In this document: one piece after another, positions 32,683-40,202 of the stretch
Layout of the letters: each line of letters begins with the position of its first letter
Position numbering within the stretch: the first letter of the stretch is position 1
Assembly: GCA_036276235.1 (NCBI GenBank)
Contig: DATBDZ010000413.1
Span: forward strand, 1 to 49,026
Direction: 5' to 3'
DNA: 49,026 nt
DNA from: JANWHF01 sp036276235
GTDB taxonomy: Bacteria > Planctomycetota > Phycisphaerae > Tepidisphaerales > Tepidisphaeraceae
Notes under the pieces: model-generated
Told to the model about the DNA's origin: nothing
What the model saw: the letters and a program-made list of their open reading frames with translations, nothing else
Database searches by the model: none
Made by a program: the position numbers and the translations under genes

Positions 32683-34449
32683 GTGGGCGAGCAAATCTCC
32701 TGGCTCTTGATCGAAGAATACTTCTCGGTCGGCGACGATCGATTCATCGACGCTCTGCGCCAGTTCCATGTCCCTGGCCGACTCGCGACGATTGCCGACC
32801 GCTGGAAGAAAGAACCGCGGCCGTGGGCGCGCAGTCAGATCCTTGCCTATCTGGATCACCCGCTTGATGCGCCGGCGCATGAGACGGCTATCAAACGGCT
32901 CTTCAAGAACGCCGAGGATGCGAAGGACGACGAGCTCATGGCGGCGTTTGCGGTCGCGTTTGATCGCAACGTCCGCCGGGTTCGCAAGACCGAGCATGGG
33001 TACGACTGGCGAACGCGCCAAAGCTGGACCGATGAAGTGCTGCGGACGCCGCTCAATGTGATTCGCGCGCCGGCACTGGATGCCGCGCGGGAAGGGCCGG
33101 TGAAGCCGCAATGGAAGCCGATGGACGTCACGCGCATCCGGCGCGGCAAGCGGCTGTTTACCTATCGCACGCGCTTCTATCTTCGCCGTCGGGCATGGCG
33201 GTATTTTCGGAAGATGGGATTCTCTCGATCGGCCGATTACCCGGCGGCGGTCGCGCGGATGCTCGCGGCCTATCGCGATGAGGACCTGGCCCGCGGCGAA
33301 AACATCCTGGATAGCTGGTGTCTCCTTCACGCCTGTTTTTACGAGTCGCCGATTCTCAAGCTCGGCGCAAATCATGCGAAGCTTGTGGCCGGCCAGGCGC
33401 TGCGCGATCTCGCGCCAGCGCCGCAGTTTCCCGAGCTTTGGAAAACGCCCAGCGCAGGCCAGAGCCTTCTTGAGCTGCTGATCAACTGCAAGGCGCGATT
33501 GGTTCGCGTATGGGCGATGCAGCTCTTGCGCCGCGATCATGCCGATTTTCTGCGGCAAGCGCCGATGTCCGCCGTTCGACGATTGCTTGAGCATCCCGAC
33601 CCGGACGCGCAGCTGATGGGTGCCCAGATTCTCGAGAATCTTCAGGGCCTGGAAAAGCTGCCGGTCGAAGAGTGGTTGCAACTGCTGGAAACGCAAAATC
33701 TCACGGCATTGGAGACGATCGCCGCCACCATGTCGCGGCATGTGACCGGCCAGCGGCTCTCGCTCGATCAATGCGTCAAACTCGCGTGCGCCAGGCCCGC
33801 GCCGGTCGCCCGAATGGGCTTATCCTTCCTGCGCAGCAAGGAGGTCCGCACGAGCGCCGACCTCCAATCGATCAGCAGCCTGGCCAACGCGCAGTGCGCC
33901 AGCCTCGGCGGCGAGATTTGCCTCTGGGCGATGTCGCATCTGGCCAGCAAGGATAATTACAACGTCGATTTCGTCAGCCGCTTTTTCGACAGCATCCTCG
34001 CGGAGATCCGAGAGGCGGCTTGGACTGCCATGAAGCGCGGGCAGCCCGCGTGGGATGATGCCGCCCTCTGGAGCCGCCTGGCGGAAACGCCTTATGACGA
34101 CGTGCGGCTTCGCTTCGTGAACGTGCTTCGCGAGCGCACTTCCGCGCCGGGAATGAACGTCGAGCAACTGTCGGCGGTTTGGGTGGCGGTGCTTTTGGGC
34201 ATCCATCGCGGCGGGCGCCACAAGCTCACGGCGCTGCGGCAGATCAGCGACGCCGTCCGAAACGATCCCACCGCCGCGCCGCGTTTGCTGCCGGTGCTAG
34301 CGCTGGCGATTCGCTCCGTTCGCGCGCCCGAAGCCCGCGCCGGACTGGCGGCAATCGTTGCAGCCGTCGATGCGCAGCCCGATCTGGCCGCCGCCGTTTC
34401 GCGCGAGCTGCCGGAACTGATTCTCACTCCCGCGGAGGCGCCGGCATGA
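32683..34449 (+). CDS. ARM/HEAT-repeat-like protein, first gene of a retron operon
   Basis: A largely helical protein of 588 residues, read from GTG at 32683 (no better in-frame start is seen; the ribosome site is weak). The N-terminal 110 residues have WLLIEEYFSVGDDRFIDALRQFH and an Arg/Trp-rich segment. From about residue 180 onward, paired helices of 35-45 residues recur, e.g. KARLVRVWAMQLLRRDHADFL, VRRLLEHPDPDAQLMGAQILENL and PVARMGLSFLRSKEV, like ARM/HEAT solenoids. The stop codon overlaps the SWIM gene start as ATGA. With the SWIM protein and retron RT downstream it matches the ARM component of predicted type XIII retrons. Such accessory proteins are thought to be effectors held in check by the RT-msDNA complex; no enzymatic motif is visible. 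Confidence 0.8.
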   Translation: MGEQISWLLIEEYFSVGDDRFIDALRQFHVPGRLATIADRWKKEPRPWARSQILAYLDHPLDAPAHETAIKRLFKNAEDAKDDELMAAFAVAFDRNVRRVRKTEHGYDWRTRQSWTDEVLRTPLNVIRAPALDAAREGPVKPQWKPMDVTRIRRGKRLFTYRTRFYLRRRAWRYFRKMGFSRSADYPAAVARMLAAYRDEDLARGENILDSWCLLHACFYESPILKLGANHAKLVAGQALRDLAPAPQFPELWKTPSAGQSLLELLINCKARLVRVWAMQLLRRDHADFLRQAPMSAVRRLLEHPDPDAQLMGAQILENLQGLEKLPVEEWLQLLETQNLTALETIAATMSRHVTGQRLSLDQCVKLACARPAPVARMGLSFLRSKEVRTSADLQSISSLANAQCASLGGEICLWAMSHLASKDNYNVDFVSRFFDSILAEIREAAWTAMKRGQPAWDDAALWSRLAETPYDDVRLRFVNVLRERTSAPGMNVEQLSAVWVAVLLGIHRGGRHKLTALRQISDAVRNDPTAAPRLLPVLALAIRSVRAPEARAGLAAIVAAVDAQPDLAAAVSRELPELILTPAEAPA

Positions 34450-36131
34450 ATGTCACGCTCGCCTACCGCGGCCACAGCGGCGTCGCCGACTCCGGCCGCC
34501 AGACCGTCTTCCGCCTGGTTCCCAATCTGGCGCGCGAGCCGGTCGCCTTCAACGCGCCGCTGCGCCATCCGCTTCGTTTTCGCGAGGCGATGAGCGCGCT
34601 GCACGATGTGGTCATCAGCGATCTCCGCTTCAAAAAGCGCGATAAGAGCGATTACGAGCAATGGAAGAAGGAGCGCGCCACGCAGGCGCAAACCGTTCGC
34701 CGCGAGGTCTACAAAGCCACCCTCGACGAGGCCGCCCGGCGGCAGGGCGTCGGGCCTGATCTGGAGAAGCGATTTGATTCGGCCCGCAAGCGCTACTGGG
34801 ACGCCCGAATCAAATACTCGCAGTATTTGCGAAGCCACGCCATGGAAATGTGGCGGATGCTGATGCCGTGCGATCCGGTGATCACTGTCGCCGATGATGT
34901 CACGTTCTTCGAGTGCTTCAGCGCGGATGAATCAAGCTATGGCTGCCTGACCGTCAACCGCGAAGACGGCTTTGGCCGCGCGGACGGCGTGCAATTTGGC
35001 ACGACCAACGTCGATTATTCCTGGGACCTGTATCACCACTTCCAGTCGCTGCGCTCCTATCGCGAGACGCGCTTCAGTGTCGATCCGCAGGGATTTTCCG
35101 TCGCGACGGCCGATCATGCCGACCTTCGCGAGGAGAAGATTGACCTTCCCGCCGGCTGGCTGCGCGGATTCATGACGCTGCAATCGGCGATGGCGTTTGC
35201 CACGCAGCGCGTCACCCTTGGCCGCGACGCGGTCTACTCGATGCTCGCATGGCTCAAGCGCCATAAGCCAACCAAATCACCGCGAGCGATTCGTTTCGAG
35301 CTAATTCCCGGCCGCCCGCCACGCATCGTGCTGGAGCCTTGGGAGAAGGTGATCGAAACCTTCGGGCCGAAGTACGACGGCCCGGCGATCGAGCCATTGC
35401 GCATCTGGGGCGGGCGGCGGCTGGTCGTGCTCGCGCGAACACTGCCGCTCGCCGAGCGCATCGATGTGCATCTGCTGGGTACCGGGCTGCCGAGTTTCTG
35501 GGTCGTTCATATGGGAGAGATGCGCCTGACGCTGGGCCTATCGGGCTGGACCGCCAACGATTGGACGCGCGGCTCGGCGCTCGATCTGCTCGCGCCGCCC
35601 GCCGCCCCTTCGCCCGATCTGATTAACAACATCGGCGCCATCCTCGCGCAGCGCCGCGCGGCCAAGCTGCAAGACATCAGCATCGCCGCCGGTTGTGAGC
35701 CAGCCGTGGCGGCCGAAGCATTGCGCAAGCTCGCCAACAGCGGGCAGTTGATTCACGATCTTTCCGCGGACCTTTATCGCTGGCGGCAGATTATGCCCCG
35801 CGCGCTGGGCGAAGCCGAGATGGGCCCGGAACATCCCGAGCTTGCCGCGGCAAGGCAGATTATGGCGCGCAACCGCGCCGATCTAAGCTCGCGCGAGGAA
35901 GCGCCCAACAACGGCTACATCCTGGCGGGCAAAGTGGATAACGATCCGGTCGAGATTTTGATCGATGCCGACGGGCGCATTCGCCGCGGCAAATGCGTGT
36001 GCGGCCATTTCCGCAAATTCGGAATCCGCAACGGCCCCTGCCGCCACATGCTGGCATTACGCTGGCGCGCATCAGCCAAGGCGCTCGAAGCGTATCGAGC
36101 ATCGAACTGGTACAAGGAGATTGGAGGTTAG
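34446..36131 (+). CDS. winged-helix/SWIM zinc-finger protein, second gene of a retron operon
   Basis: A 561-residue protein. A large N-terminal region of unrecognised fold (begins MNVTLAYRGHSGVADSG) includes a basic helical segment around residues 70-140. A winged-helix-like segment lies at ~398-440 (LQDISIAAGCEPAVAAEALRKL). The C terminus has a SWIM finger with zinc ligands C517-x-C519 and C532-x-H534 (KCVCGHF ... GPCRHMLALRW), expected to bind nucleic acid or protein. It is translationally coupled to the ARM gene. Its TAG stop lies in the first unit of a heptamer array, and the retron non-coding RNA follows 90 bp later. It corresponds to the WHSWIM component of predicted type XIII retrons. 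Confidence 0.85.
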   Translation: MNVTLAYRGHSGVADSGRQTVFRLVPNLAREPVAFNAPLRHPLRFREAMSALHDVVISDLRFKKRDKSDYEQWKKERATQAQTVRREVYKATLDEAARRQGVGPDLEKRFDSARKRYWDARIKYSQYLRSHAMEMWRMLMPCDPVITVADDVTFFECFSADESSYGCLTVNREDGFGRADGVQFGTTNVDYSWDLYHHFQSLRSYRETRFSVDPQGFSVATADHADLREEKIDLPAGWLRGFMTLQSAMAFATQRVTLGRDAVYSMLAWLKRHKPTKSPRAIRFELIPGRPPRIVLEPWEKVIETFGPKYDGPAIEPLRIWGGRRLVVLARTLPLAERIDVHLLGTGLPSFWVVHMGEMRLTLGLSGWTANDWTRGSALDLLAPPAAPSPDLINNIGAILAQRRAAKLQDISIAAGCEPAVAAEALRKLANSGQLIHDLSADLYRWRQIMPRALGEAEMGPEHPELAAARQIMARNRADLSSREEAPNNGYILAGKVDNDPVEILIDADGRIRRGKCVCGHFRKFGIRNGPCRHMLALRWRASAKALEAYRASNWYKEIGG

Positions 36132-36210
36132 TGGGTGGTGGGTTGTAGGTTGTTGGTTGTGAGTATTGCATTCTCTCCACTGACAACTGACAACTGGCAA
36201 CTGACAACTT
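36130..36210. repeat. tandem heptamer hairpin array (GGTTGT-type / TGACAAC)
   Basis: Degenerate forward units (GGTTAGT, GGGTGGT, GGGTTGT, AGGTTGT, TGGTTGT) run from the SWIM gene stop codon. Four inverted TGACAAC/TGGCAAC units lie at 36180-36208. Pairing is imperfect. It ends 11 bp before the retron RNA and could insulate or terminate transcription between the protein genes and the RNA. Confidence 0.7.
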
Positions 36211-36220
36211 ATTGAAACAT

Positions 36221-36440
36221 TGACGAGGCGTGCCGGCTTCTTGAGACAGTTTCTGCGGCGTTCCGCCGCGGGTGCAGGTCGGCTACCCATGCTTCCCCAA
36301 GGCCGTTGTTCTTTTGGCCCATCGCGACATCTGTCGTGTGGCCAAGGCAACCCGAAGGTTCTCACACGACAGATGTCACGATGGGCCTTCGTGAACGACC
36401 TTGGTCCGAGGGTTGAAGTCACGAAGCCGGCCGCCCGTCA
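36221..36440 (+). ncRNA. retron msr-msd non-coding RNA (predicted)
   Basis: The segment between the SWIM and RT genes has every structural part of a retron RNA. The ends pair: a1 36221-36240 (TGACGAGGCGTGCCGGCTTC) and a2 36423-36440 (GAAGCCGGCCGCCCGTCA) match over all 18 a2 bases, with two single-base bulges in a1. Two msr hairpins follow a1: GCGGCG-TTC-CGCCGC (36253-36271 with flanking pairs) and GCAGGT..ACC-CA-TGC (36274-36292). The msd has an outer stem 36297-36307 with 36394-36404 and a long inner stem 36316-36340 with 36363-36387 (24 of 25 paired, 22-base loop). The mismatches in both stems would be G-T pairs in the reverse-transcribed DNA. The branching G would lie shortly after a1 (around 36243-36245), not determined. 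Confidence 0.85.
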
Positions 36441-36551
36441 GTTTGGGTTCCTTTCCGCTGAAGCGGGCAAGGCCGAAGTTGTTTGTTGTATCAATGCATC
36501 CGTGCGTCGATTTGCACTCGCAGTGGTAACTGCGTTCATCCGACGAGTCAT

Positions 36552-38294
36552 ATGATTCGGGATCTTTCCGCAATTGATTGGAGCCGCTGGCTGGGCACGG
36601 TGGTCGTGCTCGTTGTTCTGGTTTTGATTTCCGTTTTCGATTTTTTTCTCAAACGCGCCAACCGCAAGCCGCGAAAATCATCGACGAACCAGCCTGCCCC
36701 GAGGCCCACAACGTCGCGACGTGAGACAACGCCAATCGCGCCGGGACAGCTCGATCTTCCCAATTCGCCCGCGGCGACAAGCGCAAAGTCGGTCACCGCG
36801 ACTCCCAGCCGGCCCGCACCTGCTCCAGCGCAGCGGCCCCCCGAGCCGCGCAAGAATCAGACGCTCAATCTCGATCCCGGGCAGTTCGCTCCGATCACCG
36901 ATGCGCAGACAAAACAACAGGCTTCCGCCGCGGGGAATCTGCTGCGCAATCTGCAGTTTGGATTGCAGAGCCGCATTCCTCCGGTTTCTGATCCGCGGAC
37001 TTTGCTGATCGATCGGGCGCTGGTCGGCCATGGGCTGCTGACGCCGGAAGATCTGGTCGAGATTCACAAGGTCGGCGCGGAGATGGAAGCGGCGCGGCCG
37101 GATCATGTCAGCGCCAACGCCGCCGCCGAGCAGGCGGTGCGCGATCTGGATGAAGACCGAAAGCAGCGCAAGCTGCAGAAACAGAAGCAAGCCGCCCAAC
37201 GCAAGAAGGAGCGCGCCGACGCGATCGCCAAGCGCCGCCAGACCGATATCATCTTCCTGGGGCGCGGCGTCTCGCGCGGATTGGCGGATCGCCGCGCAAG
37301 TGTCGAGAAGCTGACGGCGGCGGGCCTGCCGCTCCTCGCGACACCCGCCGACGTGGCGGCTGCCTTGAACATCAGCATCCCGCGCCTGCGCTGGCTGGCG
37401 TTTCACAGCGACGCCGCCGCCGTCACCCATTACATCCGCTTCACCATCCCCAAGCGCAGCGGCGGGACGCGCACCCTCTTCGCGCCGCATCGCGATATCG
37501 CCGCGACGCAGCAATGGATTCTCGAGCATATTCTCTCGAAGGTCCCAACCCACGCCGCCGCACATGGATTCGTTTCCGGCCGCAGCACCGTCAGCAATGC
37601 CACAGGCCATGTGAAACGTGATCTGGTCATCAACTGCGATCTGACCGATTTCTTCCCGACGATCACCGTCGGCCGCGTACGCGGAATCTTTCAGCAGCTC
37701 GGCTATTCGCCCGCGGCGGCAACGGTTCTTTCGCTGCTCTGCACCGAATCCCCGCGGCGGCTGGTGACCTATTCCGGCAAGCCGTACCACGTCGCCACCG
37801 GCCCGCGCGCGCTGCCGCAAGGCGCCTGCACCAGCCCCGCGCTGAGCAACCTCGCCGCCCGGCGGCTCGACTCGCGCCTCGCCGGCATCGCAACAAAGCT
37901 CGGCTGGACATATTCGCGCTACGCCGACGATCTCACGTTCAGCGCCGACGGCGACGCCGCGACAAAAGTCGGCTATCTGCTGGCCAGAATCCGCCACATC
38001 ACCACGGATGAAGGATTCGCCGTCAACGAAAAGAAAACGCGCGTGCAGCGAAAGAGCGCCGCGCAATCGGTGACAGGGATCATCGTCAACGAGCGTCCCG
38101 GCGTCCCGCGCGACCTGGCCCGCCGTCTCCGCGCGATCCTCCATCGCGCCAAGACGCAAGGCCTTGCAGCGCAGAATCGCCAGAAGCTCCCACATTTCGA
38201 AGCATGGCTCGATGGGATGATCGCGTATATCTCAATGGTGAACCCAAATCAGGCCAAGCCGTTGCGCGAGGCGCTGGATGCATTGGGTGCCTAG
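36552..38294 (+). CDS. retron-type reverse transcriptase with N-terminal membrane helix
   Basis: A 580-residue protein. The ATG at 36552 starts a short lead, a clear membrane helix (LGTVVVLVVLVLISVFDFFL, ~14-33), a Pro/Thr-rich region and a basic coil (~195-225). The RT then begins with IFLGRGVSRGLADRR and has IPKRSGGTRTLFAP, DLTDFFPTITVGRV, LPQGACTSPALSN and catalytic YADD at 457-460. Two retron hallmarks are present: NATGH (NAxxH, region X, 349-353) and VTG (region Y, 507-509). It should copy the msd part of the RNA encoded just upstream into msDNA. RT-proper sequence resembles the myxobacterial type; the membrane anchor is unusual for the family. The preceding in-frame TTG at 36483 is not a likely start. 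Confidence 0.93.
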   Translation: MIRDLSAIDWSRWLGTVVVLVVLVLISVFDFFLKRANRKPRKSSTNQPAPRPTTSRRETTPIAPGQLDLPNSPAATSAKSVTATPSRPAPAPAQRPPEPRKNQTLNLDPGQFAPITDAQTKQQASAAGNLLRNLQFGLQSRIPPVSDPRTLLIDRALVGHGLLTPEDLVEIHKVGAEMEAARPDHVSANAAAEQAVRDLDEDRKQRKLQKQKQAAQRKKERADAIAKRRQTDIIFLGRGVSRGLADRRASVEKLTAAGLPLLATPADVAAALNISIPRLRWLAFHSDAAAVTHYIRFTIPKRSGGTRTLFAPHRDIAATQQWILEHILSKVPTHAAAHGFVSGRSTVSNATGHVKRDLVINCDLTDFFPTITVGRVRGIFQQLGYSPAAATVLSLLCTESPRRLVTYSGKPYHVATGPRALPQGACTSPALSNLAARRLDSRLAGIATKLGWTYSRYADDLTFSADGDAATKVGYLLARIRHITTDEGFAVNEKKTRVQRKSAAQSVTGIIVNERPGVPRDLARRLRAILHRAKTQGLAAQNRQKLPHFEAWLDGMIAYISMVNPNQAKPLREALDALGA

Positions 38295-38307
38295 CGACAG
38301 CGTGAAT

Positions 38308-38335
38308 TTGCACCCGGCCCGCCTCCGGCTAAAAT
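38308..38335 (+). promoter_or_regulatory. probable sigma-70-type promoter for tRNA-Arg
   Basis: TTGCAC (38308-38313), 16-bp spacer, TAAAAT (38330-38335). Transcription would start near 38342, a few bases before the tRNA. The TPR gene directly after the tRNA would be read from the same promoter. Confidence 0.6.
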
Positions 38336-38348
38336 CCCCCGACCTTTG

Positions 38349-38420
38349 GCCCCCATAGGTAAAGGGATATACCGGCGGTTTCCTAAACCGCAGTTCCAGG
38401 TTCGAGTCCTGGTGGGGGTA
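38349..38420 (+). tRNA. tRNA-Arg (anticodon CCT)
   Basis: A 72-base cloverleaf. Acceptor GCCCCCA pairs with TGGGGGT (38413-38419; G1-T72 wobble). The D arm is GGTA/TACC with loop AAGGGATA. The anticodon stem GCGGT/ACCGC has loop TTCCTAA, giving CCT for the AGG codon. The variable region is 4 bases, and the T arm is CCAGG-TTCGAGT-CCTGG. CCA is not encoded. It lies 54 bp after the retron RT gene and 2 bp before the next start codon. Confidence 0.93.
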
Positions 38421-38422
38421 AT

Positions 38423-39988
38423 ATGACGATTGCTCAGGCAATGGATATCGCCATCGCTCATCAGGCGGCGGGGCGGTCGGCGGAGGCGGAGGAAGTTTAT
38501 CGCGCCATTCTGGATCAGGTGCCTAACAATGCCTTCGCGCTGAATTTCCTGGGGGTGGTTCTCTCCAGCCGCGGGCAGAAGCAGGAGGGGATTCGGTTAA
38601 TGCGGCAATCGATCGAGGCCGACCCGATTGTCGCGGTATTTCATACCAACCTATCTGGCGCGCTGATCGAAACCGGCGACTACCACGGCGCGGAGATGGC
38701 GGCCCGGGCGGCGATCGAGCGCGAGCCCAAGGACGGTCAGGCGCATGTTAATCTCGCGCAGGTGCAATGGCAGCAGCAGCGCGAGGATGAGGCGATCGCC
38801 ACCATGCGCCGTGCCGCAGAGCTGCTTCCGGCACGCGCGGATGTCTACTCTCATCTGGGGCGTTACTATGCAGGGTCGGGGCGGCTTGAAGAATCGCTGG
38901 TCCCGCTGCGCCGAGCCGTCGAGCTTGACCCGGGCAGCTCGGCGTATCACGCCAATCTCGGCGGATCGTTTTATGCCTTGCTGCGATTGAAAGACGCAGA
39001 ACAGGAATACCGCAAGGCAATCGAGTTGAAACCTGATGAGCCGGCCTATCACACTGATCTGGCGCTGGTTCTCCTACTCGCGGGCGAGTGGACGGATGGG
39101 CTGCGTGAATACGAATCGCGATTGAAGGTGCCGATCATGCGCACCGCGCCGCGCAGTTACGGGAAGCCGCAATGGGATGGCTCGCCGCTGGATGGCCGCA
39201 CGATCTTTTTGCACACCGAGCAGGGGTTCGGCGATGCGATTCTCTTTAGCCGCTATGTGCCGATTCTCGCCGAGTCTGGCGCGAAGGTGATTCTCGAAGC
39301 GCGTCCTGAATTGCTCGATTTGTTTCAGAGTCTGAAGGGGGTTGGCCAGGTCATTGCGCGCGGGCAGACGCCGCCGCAATTTGATGTGCATAGTCCGTTG
39401 CTGAGCGTGCCGATGTATCTGGGCACGACGCCGCGGTCGATCCCAGCAAACGTTCCTTACCTGCGGCCCGACGAAGGACGCATCGATCATTGGCGGCGCA
39501 TCATCGGCGCGCAAGCGGGCGACGCGAAACTGCGCATCGGATTGGTCTGGGGCGGCAGCAAGAGTTCGGTCTACGATGCGCAGCGCTCAATCATGCTGCA
39601 GGATTTGTCGCCGCTGCTGGCCGTTGAAGGCGTGCGCTGGTACAGCCTGCAAGTGGGCGTCGACGCGCTGCTGTCCGGCCCATTCATGGCGGGACAGATG
39701 GTCGAGCTAAGCGGCGATTTCCGCGATTTCTCCGATACAGCGGCGGCGATCGAATCGCTGGATCTGGTGATCAGCGTCGATACGTCCGTCGCGCATGTCG
39801 CGGGCGCAATCGGCAAACCGGTTTGGATGTTCGTGCCGCATCTTCCGTTTTGGCCATGGCTGACGGAGGGCACCAGCACCGGCTGGTATCCAACGATGCA
39901 ACTTTTCCGCCAGGCAGATCCGAATTCATGGGTGCCGGCGATAAGCGAGGTAGCCGACGCGCTGCGCCAAAAGCTGGCGGCGTTATAG
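38423..39988 (+). CDS. TPR protein with C-terminal glycosyltransferase-like domain
   Basis: A 521-residue protein. Residues ~1-230 are about six tetratricopeptide repeats (e.g. AEEVYRAILDQVPNNAFALNFLG, QAHVNLAQVQWQQQREDEA, EQEYRKAIELKPDEPAYH). Residues ~245-520 resemble GT9/SPINDLY-like domains, with WDGSPLDGRTIFLHTEQGFGDAILFSRY, RIGLVWGGSK, SLDLVISVDTSVAHVAGAIGKPVWMFV and WPWLTEGTSTGWYPTM. Such proteins are common in planctomycetes and probably glycosylate proteins. The ATG lies two bases after the tRNA; no separate ribosome site exists apart from the GGGGG of the tRNA acceptor arm. An ATG six codons later is a less likely alternative. Confidence 0.88.
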   Translation: MTIAQAMDIAIAHQAAGRSAEAEEVYRAILDQVPNNAFALNFLGVVLSSRGQKQEGIRLMRQSIEADPIVAVFHTNLSGALIETGDYHGAEMAARAAIEREPKDGQAHVNLAQVQWQQQREDEAIATMRRAAELLPARADVYSHLGRYYAGSGRLEESLVPLRRAVELDPGSSAYHANLGGSFYALLRLKDAEQEYRKAIELKPDEPAYHTDLALVLLLAGEWTDGLREYESRLKVPIMRTAPRSYGKPQWDGSPLDGRTIFLHTEQGFGDAILFSRYVPILAESGAKVILEARPELLDLFQSLKGVGQVIARGQTPPQFDVHSPLLSVPMYLGTTPRSIPANVPYLRPDEGRIDHWRRIIGAQAGDAKLRIGLVWGGSKSSVYDAQRSIMLQDLSPLLAVEGVRWYSLQVGVDALLSGPFMAGQMVELSGDFRDFSDTAAAIESLDLVISVDTSVAHVAGAIGKPVWMFVPHLPFWPWLTEGTSTGWYPTMQLFRQADPNSWVPAISEVADALRQKLAAL

Positions 39989-40050
39989 CCAAAGGCTTGC
40001 TAAAGGAGGGTGGAAGTTCTGCGGATTGCGCAGCGGGAATAAAATATCTG

Positions 40051-40077
40051 TTGCCAATTGAAACGCATGTGTATACT
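40051..40077 (+). promoter_or_regulatory. possible promoter for the sensor kinase gene
   Basis: TTGCCA (40051-40056) and TATACT (40072-40077) with a short 15-bp spacer. Downstream is an inverted pair ACATGAC (about 40143) and GTCATGT (about 40158), a possible operator. The 214-bp gap holds no gene that I can support. Confidence 0.35.
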
Positions 40078-40202
40078 CGCGCATCAACTAAAGCAGAGCA
40101 TGCGCGTTTCGGTGATACTTGCCTTTTGGTTTTAGAATCGCCACATGACGTCGTGTGGTCATGTCAATACGAGCGCGTAGTGGCGGAACATTTGGATCCG
40201 GC

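Noticed and set aside
31893..32747. Sigma factor starting at 32747
   Set aside because: The extra 98 codons translate the heptamer array and non-conserved sequence; the region-2 fold begins right after the ATG at 32453.
32515..33771. Long minus-strand open frame antisense to the ARM gene
   Set aside because: Composition is typical of a GC-rich shadow and the end reads through heptamer repeats; the sense frame is coupled to the SWIM gene.
36678..38195. Long open frame antisense to the reverse transcriptase
   Set aside because: Shadow of a high-GC gene with third-position bias; no recognisable domain, whereas the sense frame has all RT motifs.
32498..38348. Retron region as an island integrated into tRNA-Arg
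   Set aside because: The tRNA next to the retron is suggestive, but I found no direct repeat of the tRNA 3' end at the left side and no integrase gene, so an integrated element is not supported.
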